Shown here piece by piece: positions 43,432 through 52,790 of a stretch of DNA of 64,000 nucleotides. The DNA lies in NCBI GenBank assembly GCA_035628875.1, contig DASPIZ010000029.1, positions 1 to 64,000 of the forward strand, written 5' to 3'. A program made the translations under genes and the position numbers. Under the pieces are notes generated by a model. That model was given only the letters and a program-made list of their open reading frames with translations. It was not told the origin of the DNA and did no database searches. Positions within the stretch are counted from its first letter, which is position 1; every line of letters begins with the position of its first letter. The stretch is from Ohtaekwangia sp035628875. GTDB lineage: Bacteria; Bacteroidota; Bacteroidia; Cytophagales; Cyclobacteriaceae.

Positions 43432-45093
43432 ATGAAAAATCCTGTTATTGCGTTTTTGGCTTTGTTATTGATTTCTGTTGCCGGTCATGCCCAGGCACCG
43501 GTGCGCAGGTTACCCAGCAACATTAATCATCCATCACTCCATCTCTTTTCGCCTTATATCAGTGCCGATGGCAATGCGTTGTTGTTTGTTTCAAATATTG
43601 GACAGGATGGCGCACTTACTGTGTCGTACACAACAAAAAATCTTGCTGACTGGAGTGAACCCAAAGAACTGCCCAAGCATATCAATACCCGCTTAAATTA
43701 CCTTCGTGGGTTTGCACTAAGTGCTGATGGAAAAAAGCTATATCTAACGTGCGCGAAATCACCTGTTATTGGCGGATATGATATTTTTACTTCTGAATTA
43801 AATGGAACCACCTGGTCTCCGATGGAAAACTTAATGCTTCCGGTTAATTCGAAACAAAACGACGGCGCGCCTTCCCTTACACCAGACGGTAACAACATCT
43901 ACTTTATGCGCTGTGATAAAATGGATCAGCACGAAGCGGGAGGATGTAAAATATTTCGGGCCAGCAGAAAAAACGGTCAGTGGCAGGAGCCGGTTGAATT
44001 GCCGGAACACATCAACACAGGTAATTCACAAGCGCCGCGTATTATGGCGGACGGTGAAACACTCATTTTCTCTTCCGATAAATTTCCAGGGAACAAAGGA
44101 GGAATGGACCTTTATCAAACCCGATTTCAGGAAGGCAAGTGGACTGATCCGATAGCGTTGACTTTTGTTAATACCGACAAAGATGATCAATTCGTTACAG
44201 CGGATGCATTGGGCCGATATCTAATCAAAGAAGCACGTGGCACGCGAAATAATTATGAGTTAACAGAGTTTCTTTTTCCAACACAATTACGACCTCAGGG
44301 CTTAACAAAAGTAGAAGGAAAAATAACCGATCCGAACGATTTACCGGTTCCTGCTTACATAGCCGTTACAGATATAGAAACCGGTAAGCGCGTTTATAGT
44401 AGCAGGCCATTAACTGATGGCTCGTACTTTTTTTATCTTAAGGAAGGTAAGCGTTATGAATTTTCCGTCAACCCCGAACAAAGTAACACCACTTTTTTCG
44501 CGCGTATCTTTGACCTTACCAACGAAAGGATTCCACAGAAAGAAAAGGTTAATATAACGCTAAAGAATCCATCACCAGGAGACGAACTTAATCTCGATAT
44601 GGTGAAGTTCAAACCAAACAGTGCCGAACTCGAGCCATTTTCCACCGAAGAGTTAAAAAGACTTGCGCGATTAATCAAAGCGAATCCTTCCTTGAAATTT
44701 GAAATACAGGTCTTGTTAAAAGGTTACAGAGAAAGCACGGATTTGTCCGATCCAACGTTGACTGAAATACGTGAGGAGTTGAAAACCATTCCGGTTGTAA
44801 GGGACACGACTATTTTCGAAGACAGTTTATCCCACCCGGTAGACACCACATTGGTTCAGACGGACAGTACATCAGGCGTTTCCGATTCAACGGATACAAC
44901 GCAGGTTGAAAGTTTCGAAACGGTTAAGGTTATTTATTACCACAACGACAGAACGCCGGAGCAGGCGCAGGCCATTGTTGATTATCTGATCGAAGCGGGA
45001 GCCCCCGGTTCAAACCTTTCTACATTCGTGAATGCAATTCCTGGAGAATCGGAAGAGGATTATACATTAACAATTAAGACGGCCATACGGTAG
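43432..45093 (+). CDS. PD40-CRD-OmpA-like protein with interrupted C-domain
   Basis: A 553-residue exported protein; ATG 43432 starts the signal peptide (ends GHAQ). PD40 blades cover residues ~30-285 (ISADGNALLFVSNIG, LSADGKKLYLT, LTPDGNNIYFM, MADGETLIFSS); a carboxypeptidase-regulatory beta domain follows (~290-375). An OmpA-like start, LNLDMVKFKPNSAELEPFST, leads to LARLIKANPSLKFEIQVLLK. There a segment of ~60 residues rich in D, T and S (LVQTDSTSGVSDSTDTTQVE) is inserted, after which the domain resumes with EQAQAIVDYLIEAGAPGSNL. The GHTD and NRR residues of canonical OmpA domains are absent, so peptidoglycan binding is doubtful. It parallels the protein at 2389 without TPRs. Confidence 0.85.
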   Translation: MKNPVIAFLALLLISVAGHAQAPVRRLPSNINHPSLHLFSPYISADGNALLFVSNIGQDGALTVSYTTKNLADWSEPKELPKHINTRLNYLRGFALSADGKKLYLTCAKSPVIGGYDIFTSELNGTTWSPMENLMLPVNSKQNDGAPSLTPDGNNIYFMRCDKMDQHEAGGCKIFRASRKNGQWQEPVELPEHINTGNSQAPRIMADGETLIFSSDKFPGNKGGMDLYQTRFQEGKWTDPIALTFVNTDKDDQFVTADALGRYLIKEARGTRNNYELTEFLFPTQLRPQGLTKVEGKITDPNDLPVPAYIAVTDIETGKRVYSSRPLTDGSYFFYLKEGKRYEFSVNPEQSNTTFFARIFDLTNERIPQKEKVNITLKNPSPGDELNLDMVKFKPNSAELEPFSTEELKRLARLIKANPSLKFEIQVLLKGYRESTDLSDPTLTEIREELKTIPVVRDTTIFEDSLSHPVDTTLVQTDSTSGVSDSTDTTQVESFETVKVIYYHNDRTPEQAQAIVDYLIEAGAPGSNLSTFVNAIPGESEEDYTLTIKTAIR

Positions 45094-45165
45094 AATAACA
45101 TTGTTTGTCTGAACTGATTCATCGAAAGTGAATCACCGGTTTTGTAAACCATTCTCCAATGCGGT

Positions 45166-45720
45166 TTAGTATGAGAAGGGCAACGCGACCAGGGTTTTAT
45201 CCCACATAAAAACCATTTCCGCTTCTTCTCCGATTTTTTCAAATGCAATGGTGAACTGTTCAAATTCCTTCTCCTGCGTTACGGCGAGAACATCAACAAG
45301 GAGAACATCAAATTGAGGATCGCGATTAGACACGCCGTTAGCGTTAACGCCCCATTGACCATATTGAGAATTGAAAATCACAACCCATTTTTCTTTTCCG
45401 GGAATGGTCCATAAAGAATATTTTCCCCGTGGAAGGACTTTACCTTCTATCGTTAATTGGCGATTGGTCGAAAAGGTTGTCGCCTCATTTGCACCTGTGC
45501 GCCAGACCGTATCAAAAGGAACAAGTCCACCAAAAATTTTTCTTCCCTTTTTATAGGGTCGATTGTAAAACAGTTCGATATGTAATTCGCCATCATGAAA
45601 AGAAACCGTTTCTTCCGGACTGGCTGATTTTTCCTGCTTTGTATTATAGCGCGAAACCATCCAGCCAAGCAGGATTATGATGGCAAGGGCAATTCCGGCA
45701 AAGATGATAAACCTTTTCAT
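45166..45720 (-). CDS. DUF2911 membrane-anchored protein
   Basis: A 184-residue protein with one N-terminal membrane helix (IIFAGIALAIIILLGWMVSR) and a beta-sandwich marked by IELFYNRPYKKGRKIFGG, LVPFDTVWRTGANEATTFST, LPRGKYSLWTIPGKEKWVVI and INFEKIG-type ending (FTIAFEKIGEEAEMVFMWDK). These are DUF2911 hallmarks, a Bacteroidota family of unknown function. A single gene converging on the OmpA-like gene. Confidence 0.88.
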   Translation of the reverse strand: MKRFIIFAGIALAIIILLGWMVSRYNTKQEKSASPEETVSFHDGELHIELFYNRPYKKGRKIFGGLVPFDTVWRTGANEATTFSTNRQLTIEGKVLPRGKYSLWTIPGKEKWVVIFNSQYGQWGVNANGVSNRDPQFDVLLVDVLAVTQEKEFEQFTIAFEKIGEEAEMVFMWDKTLVALPFSY

Positions 45721-45829
45721 ACAGGCGAGCAGTTACAGCATTCAAGCGTGAAAGAACAAATTTTTAACTGTAATGTGTTACAAAATATAGTATTAGCGCC
45801 TATTTTTACGTGCATTAAATAAAATAGTT

Positions 45830-45952
45830 ATGGATGTAGCATCTTGGTGGCCGTTTTTTGTGGTAATCGCCCTTTTTCTTCTTGCCATTGTATCCCCATG
45901 GATATTCCCAAACAAAATGGTAAGCAAAAACAAACACGACAATAAGTACTAA
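45830..45952 (+). CDS. 40-residue single-span membrane protein
   Basis: ATG 45830 opens a 40-codon frame: MDVASWWPFFVVIA, then LFLLAIVSPWIFPNK and a basic/polar tail KNKHDNKY. One transmembrane helix spans residues ~7-26. The stop is 15 bp before the LOG gene, so the two are likely co-transcribed. Too short for most gene finders. No function is known; such miniproteins often modulate membrane complexes. Confidence 0.6.
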   Translation: MDVASWWPFFVVIALFLLAIVSPWIFPNKMVSKNKHDNKY

Positions 45953-45967
45953 CGGAGTTTAACTCCC

Positions 45968-46501
45968 ATGAATATCTGCGTTTTCTGCGGTTCAGCCTCC
46001 GGAAATGACCCAATCTATGGTCGTGCTGCAGAAAATTTTGGAAAACTTCTTGCCCTTCGTTCTCACCGCCTCATTTATGGTGGTGGAAATGTAGGCCTCA
46101 TGGGCATTTTGGCGGATGCTGTGCTGAAACATGGTGGTGAAGTGATCGGTGTTATTCCCGGATTTTTGGAAAAACGGGAAGTCGCACATCGCGGAATTAC
46201 CTCGCTTGAAGTAGTCACCAGTATGCACGACCGAAAGAAAAGAATGGCAGACCTGGCTGAAGCATTCGTTGCCCTTCCGGGCGGATGGGGAACGCTCGAA
46301 GAACTTGCCGAAATTCTCACCTGGAAACAACTGGGCCTTATTCATCAACCCATTGGACTTTTAAATGTTAATCGGTTTTTCGATCCGCTCCATCTTCAGA
46401 TGAAACAAATGGTAGACGAAGGTTTCCTCATGGAAATGAATTTCAAAAGTTTAACCATAAATGAAGATGCAACCGCCCTGTTAGCTGCTTTGCTCGGCTA
46501 A
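45968..46501 (+). CDS. LOG-family Rossmann-fold protein
   Basis: A 177-residue protein with CVFCGSASGNDPIYGRAAE, YGGGNVGLMGILADAVLKHG, SMHDRKKRMADLAEAFVALP and the family motif PGGWGTLEELAEILTWKQLG. LOG enzymes are cytokinin-activating 5'-monophosphate phosphoribohydrolases that release base from nucleoside monophosphates; bacterial members often act on AMP-like substrates. Complete length and key arginine/PGGxGTxxE residues are present, so it should be active. It follows the 40-residue membrane protein by 15 bp. Confidence 0.94.
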   Translation: MNICVFCGSASGNDPIYGRAAENFGKLLALRSHRLIYGGGNVGLMGILADAVLKHGGEVIGVIPGFLEKREVAHRGITSLEVVTSMHDRKKRMADLAEAFVALPGGWGTLEELAEILTWKQLGLIHQPIGLLNVNRFFDPLHLQMKQMVDEGFLMEMNFKSLTINEDATALLAALLG

Positions 46502-46555
46502 TTTCTCTTCTGTGCTGGAATTAATTGCTATATTGAAGCAGTGCACATTTCAGTT

Positions 46556-47788
46556 ATGACAAAAAGCCTTCTCTTTCTGATTTTCTTTTTTATCGTGACA
46601 GCCACAGGTCATGGTCAGACACTTGGTTTTTCTTTGGCTAACGGAAAAAAGAAAGTACAGATACCCATTGAGATTTATAGTAATCTCGTGGTTGTTCCGG
46701 TTGTTTTAAACGAAACGTTACCACTCAAATTTGTATTGGATACCGGTGTGCGCACCGCGATACTCACGCAAAAGACTTTCAGCGACATTCTCAACCTTCC
46801 CTATACACGCAAATACTCCATTGCCGGACCTGGTGGTGTTAAAGTTGTAGACGCATACATTACTAACAATGTCACCATTCAACTCCCGGGTGTAAATGGG
46901 CGAGGACATGCCTTACTGGTATTGGAAGAAGACTATCTCGAACTAAGAAATTACCTTGGAACCGATGTGCATGGTATTCTCGGATACGAATTGTTCAGCC
47001 GTTTTATTGTTGAAATTAACTATGCAGATAAGCTGCTCACGCTTTATCGTCCGGAGCGGTTCACGAAAAAACGTCGCTTCCAAACCGTGCCGATCACAGT
47101 TCAGGATACCAAACCATTTGCGGTAGTCCCTGTTGTACTGCAGGACGGCACTAAGATCAACGCCAAATTACTGATGGATTCAGGTGCAAGCCATGCCCTT
47201 TTATTGGATCCTGCTTCCGATGAAAAAATCAATGTGCCGGAAAATGTTGTTAGTAGTCTGATTGGACGTGGATTGGGAGGAGAGATTACCGGTAAAGCCG
47301 GAAGAATAAAATCAATATCACTTGCTGACTATACGATCAATAAAGTGATCGCCAATTTTCCGGACCCCAACAGCTACATGGATAGCTTAAAGGGAGGAAA
47401 CGATGATCGCAACGGTACCATTGGGGGCGAAATACTTAGCCGCTTTACCACCATTTATAATTTTCCAAAAGAAGAAGTATATCTTAAAAAAAATGCTTCG
47501 TTTAAGAAAGGTTTCCATTACAATCTGAGTGGGCTTACCATTAAGGCAAAAGGCGCGCGGCTTAATGTATTCGAGGTAACACAAGTAAGAGATCAGTCCG
47601 TCAGCTTTAAAGCAGGAATAGAAGAGGGCGATATCATCCTGTCTATTAACGGCCTGGAAAGTAGTATGCTCGATCTTAATATCGTCAACTCATACCTTAA
47701 TAGACGACCGGGAAAAAAAATTAAACTGTATCTCGATAGAAACGGTGAAAGGCTCAGGAAGCAATTCTATCTAGCTGACCAGATTTAA
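46556..47788 (+). CDS. Secreted retropepsin-like aspartyl protease with PDZ domain
   Basis: A 410-residue exported protein from ATG 46556 (signal peptide ends GHGQ). Two aspartyl-protease lobes are visible: FVLDTGVRTAILTQ (residues ~60-73) and LLMDSGASHALLLDP (~205-219), each a D-(T/S)-G motif of the retropepsin/gag-asp family. A C-terminal PDZ domain (~330-410: KAGIEEGDIILSINGLES) probably binds substrate or partner peptides. The family (DUF aspartyl protease with PDZ) is frequent in Bacteroidota, where its role is poorly known. Its 3' end overlaps the convergent receiver gene by 18 bp. Confidence 0.9.
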   Translation: MTKSLLFLIFFFIVTATGHGQTLGFSLANGKKKVQIPIEIYSNLVVVPVVLNETLPLKFVLDTGVRTAILTQKTFSDILNLPYTRKYSIAGPGGVKVVDAYITNNVTIQLPGVNGRGHALLVLEEDYLELRNYLGTDVHGILGYELFSRFIVEINYADKLLTLYRPERFTKKRRFQTVPITVQDTKPFAVVPVVLQDGTKINAKLLMDSGASHALLLDPASDEKINVPENVVSSLIGRGLGGEITGKAGRIKSISLADYTINKVIANFPDPNSYMDSLKGGNDDRNGTIGGEILSRFTTIYNFPKEEVYLKKNASFKKGFHYNLSGLTIKAKGARLNVFEVTQVRDQSVSFKAGIEEGDIILSINGLESSMLDLNIVNSYLNRRPGKKIKLYLDRNGERLRKQFYLADQI

Positions 47789-48235
47789 TGATCGCTTTTG
47801 AAGTTTCATGATAAGCTTTTTACGCTGTTTATAAGCGTCAAGCAAGTACTGTTGTGTACGTTTAAATTTCAAGGTGTTCTTCACCATGTTATAGATTGCA
47901 TCGGTCGAAATATTTTGCTTTAATATATAATCAAGGATGCCAGGAGAAGCAAGCGCTTCATGATAATTGGAATTTTTGAGAACGGTAATTGGTACGTCGC
48001 GCGTCTTTTTATTCGCTGATAATTTGTTTACGGTATCAACGAGTTCCCGTCGTCCAATGTTGTCGTCAATTAAAATAAAATTCGGATGGAAGGTGGCGAG
48101 TCTTTCTAAAATAGTTTTAACATCAAAAGCAATGTTAATCACCAGTTTGCGGCTCCTGAGTTGATTTAATTTCTCCAGCACGGCACTCAATTCAATTGGA
48201 TTGTTTCCTACCAGAAGTATATTGAGCGGTTCCAT
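47771..48235 (-). CDS. Stand-alone response-regulator receiver protein
   Basis: A 154-residue protein from ATG 48235, the start just before LNILLVGNN; an upstream start adds nine residues. Receiver landmarks: acidic pocket is weak (VGNNP in place of DD), but the phosphoacceptor lies in FILIDDNIGRREL, and the conserved lysine is in ITVLKNSN. A basic C-terminal extension, FKRTQQYLLDAYKQRKKLIM, follows. With one of the usual N-terminal acidic residues replaced, phosphorylation may be atypical. No kinase is adjacent. Confidence 0.72.
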   Translation of the reverse strand: MEPLNILLVGNNPIELSAVLEKLNQLRSRKLVINIAFDVKTILERLATFHPNFILIDDNIGRRELVDTVNKLSANKKTRDVPITVLKNSNYHEALASPGILDYILKQNISTDAIYNMVKNTLKFKRTQQYLLDAYKQRKKLIMKLQKRSLNLVS

Positions 48236-48389
48236 TATCTTATTTCTCACCAGCATTTTCATTTACATCCACATTTAGAATTATATTAACGTATTGGATT
48301 ACCAAGAAGGTTTACTTCCGATGGAAAAATTAGATGCCAGCGGCCATAAAACGTTTTAAATCAATGATTCACCGAATTTTGAATTTATT

Positions 48390-49499
48390 TTGAAAAGCGT
48401 CATCATTATCGGTGGCGGTATAGCAGGGTTAATTTCCGCTTTTGAACTTGCCGGTTCGGGTATTCAATGTCTTGTCATCGAAAAAAAATCATATCCGCTT
48501 CATCGAGTCTGTGGGGAATATATTTCCAATGAGGCTACGCCCTACCTTAAATCTATTGATTTATATCCGGCTGCGTTTAATCCACCCGTTATGTCACGCT
48601 TTATGTTGTCATCCAGTGATGGCAAATACGAAAACATGCTGCTCGACATGGGTGGATTTGGGATCAGCAGATATGCATATGATCATTTTTTATTTGAAAA
48701 ATCAAAAGAACGGGGCGTAGAATTCGCATTGAATACAGAAGTAACAAGTGTTGACTTTATGGGGCATTCTTTTGTCGTAACAACCCACGACAAAATTTTT
48801 GAAGCTGAAATCGTCATCGGCGCTTATGGCAAGCGTTCGAAACTTGATATGGAGCTGAACCGCTCCTTCATATTAAAACGATCTCCGTTTGTGGGAATTA
48901 AATATCACGTGAAAAGTGATCATCCTGAAGACCTCATCGCGCTGCATAATTTTCCGGGGGGGTATTGTGGCGTCGGTAAGGTCGAGAACGACACAACCAA
49001 TTTGTGTTACCTTGTTCATCGCAATGTGCTGAAAGCCTATAAAAATATCGATGATATGGAAAAGGAAGTTCTTTTCAAGAATCCGAATTTAAAATCTATT
49101 CTCAGTAATAGTGAAAAGGTGTTCGATAGACCAGAAACCATTAATGAAATATCTTTTGCATCTAAAGCGCCGGTAGAAAATCACATCCTTATGGCAGGAG
49201 ATTCTGCGGGTATGATTGCGCCGTTGTGTGGTAACGGCATGGCTATGGCTATGCATGCCGCTAAAATGTTGAGCGAACTGATTGTCCTGTATTTTAAGAA
49301 AGAGATTTCCCGACCGGAATTGGAAGGCGCCTATGCAAAATCGTGGAACAAACATTTGGCAAAACGGTTATGGGCAGGACGACAGATTCAGCACTTTTTT
49401 GGTTCTGAAACAGCTTCAACGTTTGCCATCAACCTAACTCTTCACATTAAACCACTGGCCCGTTTCATCATCCGCCATACACATGGAAAAACCTTTTAA
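48390..49499 (+). CDS. FAD-dependent oxidoreductase (geranylgeranyl-reductase/PHBH-like)
   Basis: A 369-residue flavoprotein starting at TTG 48390, the only start before the dinucleotide motif VIIIGGGIAGLISAFELAGS (residues 4-23). VIEKKSYPLHRVCGEYISNE is the second FAD-binding region typical of geranylgeranyl-reductase-like enzymes, and LMAGDSAGMIAPLCGNGMAM the conserved GD motif. It could hydroxylate or reduce a polyketide or prenyl chain. It opens the block with a UbiA prenyltransferase, type III PKS and methyltransferase, which matches the role of the flavoprotein SrsC in the Streptomyces srsABC phenolic-lipid operon (known biology; extension to here is inference). Confidence 0.88.
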   Translation: MKSVIIIGGGIAGLISAFELAGSGIQCLVIEKKSYPLHRVCGEYISNEATPYLKSIDLYPAAFNPPVMSRFMLSSSDGKYENMLLDMGGFGISRYAYDHFLFEKSKERGVEFALNTEVTSVDFMGHSFVVTTHDKIFEAEIVIGAYGKRSKLDMELNRSFILKRSPFVGIKYHVKSDHPEDLIALHNFPGGYCGVGKVENDTTNLCYLVHRNVLKAYKNIDDMEKEVLFKNPNLKSILSNSEKVFDRPETINEISFASKAPVENHILMAGDSAGMIAPLCGNGMAMAMHAAKMLSELIVLYFKKEISRPELEGAYAKSWNKHLAKRLWAGRQIQHFFGSETASTFAINLTLHIKPLARFIIRHTHGKTF

Positions 49500-49576
49500 C
49501 CAAAATGTTGAGCGTCGGAATGGAATAAATATTATCTTCCTATTTATTAATCCAAACTAAACCTAATCTTTAAACT

Positions 49577-50572
49577 ATGACAGCAGAGAGCAATCGCCGG
49601 AATTTTCTCCGTTCCCTTGGCTTGATTACCGTAGGAGCATCAGCAGGATCACTGTTCTTATCTTCTTGTAATAAAACATCAGACGATAAGGGTTCCGTTA
49701 CTGATTCCGTTTCAACTACATCCGAAACTAAATCATCACCTTTGTTTTTTAAAATTTCATTGGCAGAATGGTCATTGAATAAAGCGTTGTTTGCCGGAAC
49801 ATTTTCAAATCTTGATTTCCCGAAAATTGCAAAAAATGATTATGGAATTTCTGCCGTTGAGTATGTCAATCAGTTTTTCAAAGACAAGGCAAAGGATCAG
49901 GCGTATCTCAGTGACCTGAAGCAACGTTGTGCTGACCTCGATGTAACCAGTGTGCTTATCATGATTGATGGTGAAGGCAACCTTGGTGAACAGGATAAGA
50001 AAAAGCGAGGTGAAGCGGTGGATAATCACAAGAAATGGGTTGATGCGGCAAAGTTCTTAGGATGTCACAGCATCCGTGTTAATGCCCATGGGGAAGGTTC
50101 GCGCGAGGAGGTTGCAAAAGCTGCAACGGATGGATTACGCATGCTTTCCGAATATGGTAAGGATGCCGGTATCAATATCATTGTAGAAAACCATGGCGGT
50201 TATTCATCAGATGGTCAATGGCTTTCTTCTGTGATCAAAGATACCGGTATGGAAAATTGTGGTACGTTACCTGACTTCGGAAACTTCTGCGTGAAGTATG
50301 GTGAGAATCACACCTGTTCAGAATGGTATGACCGATATAAAGGCACCGCTGAAATGATGCCGTATGCAAAAGGTGTAAGTGCGAAGACGCACGAGTTTGA
50401 TGCGGATGGAAATTGCATTGAAACGGATTATGTTAAAATGCTTCAGATTGTTAAAGATGCGGGCTACACTGGGCACATCGGTATTGAATATGAGGGAAGT
50501 AAATTATCTGAATCCGACGGTATAAAGGCAACGAAACTTTTGCTTGAAAAAGCCGGTGCGTTGGTTTCCTGA
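49577..50572 (+). CDS. Exported TIM-barrel protein (sugar phosphate isomerase/epimerase-like)
   Basis: A 331-residue protein with a twin-arginine leader (NRRNFLRSLG) that also carries a lipobox (LFLSSCNKTS, Cys31). The body is an AP-endonuclease-2/xylose-isomerase TIM barrel: SLAEWSLNKALFAGTFSNLD, VLIMIDGEGNLG, SIRVNAHGEGSREEVAKA, INIIVENHGGYSSDGQWLSS, GTLPDFGNFCV and HIGIEYEGSKLSES. Glu and His metal ligands are present. Such Tat-exported barrels are common in Bacteroidota and isomerise or epimerise sugars; the substrate is unknown. Its stop is five bases from the UbiA gene's stop on the other strand. Confidence 0.87.
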   Translation: MTAESNRRNFLRSLGLITVGASAGSLFLSSCNKTSDDKGSVTDSVSTTSETKSSPLFFKISLAEWSLNKALFAGTFSNLDFPKIAKNDYGISAVEYVNQFFKDKAKDQAYLSDLKQRCADLDVTSVLIMIDGEGNLGEQDKKKRGEAVDNHKKWVDAAKFLGCHSIRVNAHGEGSREEVAKAATDGLRMLSEYGKDAGINIIVENHGGYSSDGQWLSSVIKDTGMENCGTLPDFGNFCVKYGENHTCSEWYDRYKGTAEMMPYAKGVSAKTHEFDADGNCIETDYVKMLQIVKDAGYTGHIGIEYEGSKLSESDGIKATKLLLEKAGALVS

Positions 50573-50577
50573 TGCAT

Positions 50578-51471
50578 TCATCCAAAAGCATTTAGAATGT
50601 GCGTTGATTCGAAAAACAGATAGATAAAAAAAACATTTAAACATGTGGCTGAAATAAAATTCAGCCACATGGTGTGTTTATAGTCTGCTTTGGCAGGATG
50701 CTGATAAACTTTCCAAAACCAATACAAGAAAAAGGAAACTACCGGAGTAAGGGCAAGCACAAAAGCAAAACTATATCGTGAATCGAAAAAGGTATTGAAA
50801 TAAAATATGAATCCCAGGGTAGCGATACCAAACATTACTGCCGCAAAATAAAATGTTCCGCGAATACCCAAAAGCATACTGAAGGTATTATCACCCCGCT
50901 TTGCATCTTCTTCGTGTTGGTACACTTGTGTTAATGGATAGTTAGCCCAAAGCATAAGACTCGTGAGCAAGCCCCCGAGTAATAGTTCAGCCTTCCAGAT
51001 GGTGCCGATTCCAAACATGTTTATTCCAATGTAACACATGATGAAGGTGAAGATCCCCTGAAATAATCCTGTGACGATCCAGCTGATTATGGCATACTTT
51101 TTTAACCGTACGCTGGTATGACTATAAGCTTTTGAAACCAGACCGTAGACAAGCAACATGATGGCGAACGTTAAGCCGATAAAAAAGTAGCCAAGCAAAA
51201 TTGCCACAATATCGAACAACAAGGCGAGGTAATACAGTCCCTTTTTTACGCGCGGTGGACGCTTAAGTAAACCAATACTGTTTTCATCTTTATCAAAATA
51301 ACTGTTGAATGCGTTGCTCGCGGGATAGAGAAAAAGATGAATGATGATGAACGTCCAAAGCAGGGGTTCGCGCTGAATATTGGGTGAAAGAGAAAGACTG
51401 AATAGGAAGATCGGCAGTAGAAAATAGGAAAACAGAATCCGCAGATGAAGTAAGGAAGACCGTGAGAACAT
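50578..51471 (-). CDS. UbiA-family prenyltransferase
   Basis: A 297-residue membrane protein with about nine helices. The first Mg2+-diphosphate motif is NAFNSYFDKDE (residues ~54-64, NxxxDxxxD class) and the second YQHEEDAKRGD (~186-196), each at a cytosolic helix end. UbiA enzymes attach a prenyl chain to an aromatic or other acceptor; relatives make menaquinone, heme O, tocopherol or archaeal lipids. Its position between the flavoprotein and the type III PKS suggests it prenylates the PKS-derived ring (inference). Acceptor and prenyl length are unknown. Confidence 0.9.
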   Translation of the reverse strand: MFSRSSLLHLRILFSYFLLPIFLFSLSLSPNIQREPLLWTFIIIHLFLYPASNAFNSYFDKDENSIGLLKRPPRVKKGLYYLALLFDIVAILLGYFFIGLTFAIMLLVYGLVSKAYSHTSVRLKKYAIISWIVTGLFQGIFTFIMCYIGINMFGIGTIWKAELLLGGLLTSLMLWANYPLTQVYQHEEDAKRGDNTFSMLLGIRGTFYFAAVMFGIATLGFIFYFNTFFDSRYSFAFVLALTPVVSFFLYWFWKVYQHPAKADYKHTMWLNFISATCLNVFFIYLFFESTHILNAFG

Positions 51472-51619
51472 AGGCTTAATTTAACCACGCGTTATTAGGT
51501 ACGTTTCCATCGCAGCGATACAAATGGAAAAAAACTTAAGTAACGAGAAAGCTTCACAAATTAGAATTTTAAACGATATATTGAAACGATTCAACAGCTT
51601 AGATCGGCAAAGTCTTTAA

Positions 51620-52723
51620 ATGAGTTACATTACTGCAATAGGCACCGCTAATCCAGACCATCGTTTCAATCAGACGACAATTGCGGACTTTATGGTTCAG
51701 GCCATGAAGCTTGATGGATCGAATGAACGGAAACTTCGTACACTTTTTAAAGCCAGTGGAATAGATCACAGGCATTCCGTAATTGAAGATTATGGCAGGA
51801 AAGAAAACTTTACTTTTTATCCGAATGGCCTTGCTAGTGATCACTTTCCTTCAACGGAGACGCGACTCAGGGCTTTCCGTGAGAACGCATTACCCTTAAG
51901 TGTTCGTGCTGTACAGGTTATGCTTAATCAATTGCCCGAGTTTGATGTTAAGAAGATCACGCACCTCGTGGTGGTATGTTGTACCGGCATGTATGCACCT
52001 GGCCTTGATATTGAATTGGTGAAGTCATTGAAGCTTGCACCTACAATCGAACGAACCTGCATTACCTTCATGGGATGTTACGCTGCATTCAACGCCTTTA
52101 AGGTTGCAAATGCATGCTGTAAAGGGAGTGAAGACGCAAAGGTGTTGGTTGTATGCACGGAGTTGTGCAGTCTTCATTTTCAACATACTTACTCAGAAGA
52201 CAATCTGCTGGCCAATACACTTTTTGCCGATGGGTCGGCAGCGGTTTTAGTAGAAGCAAGAACAGAACAAAAAAAACGCTTCGCCATGAAAGCATTTCAC
52301 AGCGATCTTGCGCTTGAAGGTGAGAACGATATGGCGTGGTCGATTGGTGATTTGGGTTTTGAGATGAAGCTTACATCATACATTCCTGCAATTATTAAAA
52401 ACGGTGTCTCGAAACTAACCGATTCATTGTTGAGCAAAATTGGTAAACACATAGGCGATATCCGGTTTTTCGCGCTTCATCCCGGCGGAGTTAAAATACT
52501 CGAGTCAATTGAAAAGTCCCTGGGCATTACAAAGTCCCAAAATGCGCCTGCTTACGCTGTGCTGAAAGATTATGGCAACATGTCTAGCCCTACCGTTATT
52601 TTTGTTTTGAACGAACTATTTAAAACCATGACATCAGAACATAACGATGAGCTCATTTTAAGTCTTGCTTTCGGTCCCGGCCTAACCTTGGAAAGTATGG
52701 TTTTGAAAATAGAAACAACATAA
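51620..52723 (+). CDS. Type III polyketide synthase
   Basis: A 367-residue chalcone/stilbene-synthase-type ketosynthase. The catalytic triad is complete: Cys153 in FMGCYAAFNAF, His287 in FFALHPGGVKILES and Asn320 in LKDYGNMSSPTVIFVL. LVVVCCTGMYAPGLDIELVK is the usual strand before the nucleophile. As a stand-alone homodimer it condenses acyl starters with malonyl-CoA to resorcinols or pyrones. The neighbours (methyltransferase, flavoprotein, UbiA) point to a modified phenolic lipid or quinone. Starter and chain length cannot be read from sequence. Confidence 0.96.
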   Translation: MSYITAIGTANPDHRFNQTTIADFMVQAMKLDGSNERKLRTLFKASGIDHRHSVIEDYGRKENFTFYPNGLASDHFPSTETRLRAFRENALPLSVRAVQVMLNQLPEFDVKKITHLVVVCCTGMYAPGLDIELVKSLKLAPTIERTCITFMGCYAAFNAFKVANACCKGSEDAKVLVVCTELCSLHFQHTYSEDNLLANTLFADGSAAVLVEARTEQKKRFAMKAFHSDLALEGENDMAWSIGDLGFEMKLTSYIPAIIKNGVSKLTDSLLSKIGKHIGDIRFFALHPGGVKILESIEKSLGITKSQNAPAYAVLKDYGNMSSPTVIFVLNELFKTMTSEHNDELILSLAFGPGLTLESMVLKIETT

Positions 52724-52790
52724 AGAACCCGTATATGTAAATAACCTGAAGATTAATCTGATTGTAAAATGCCTCGGTTACGATAAGCAA

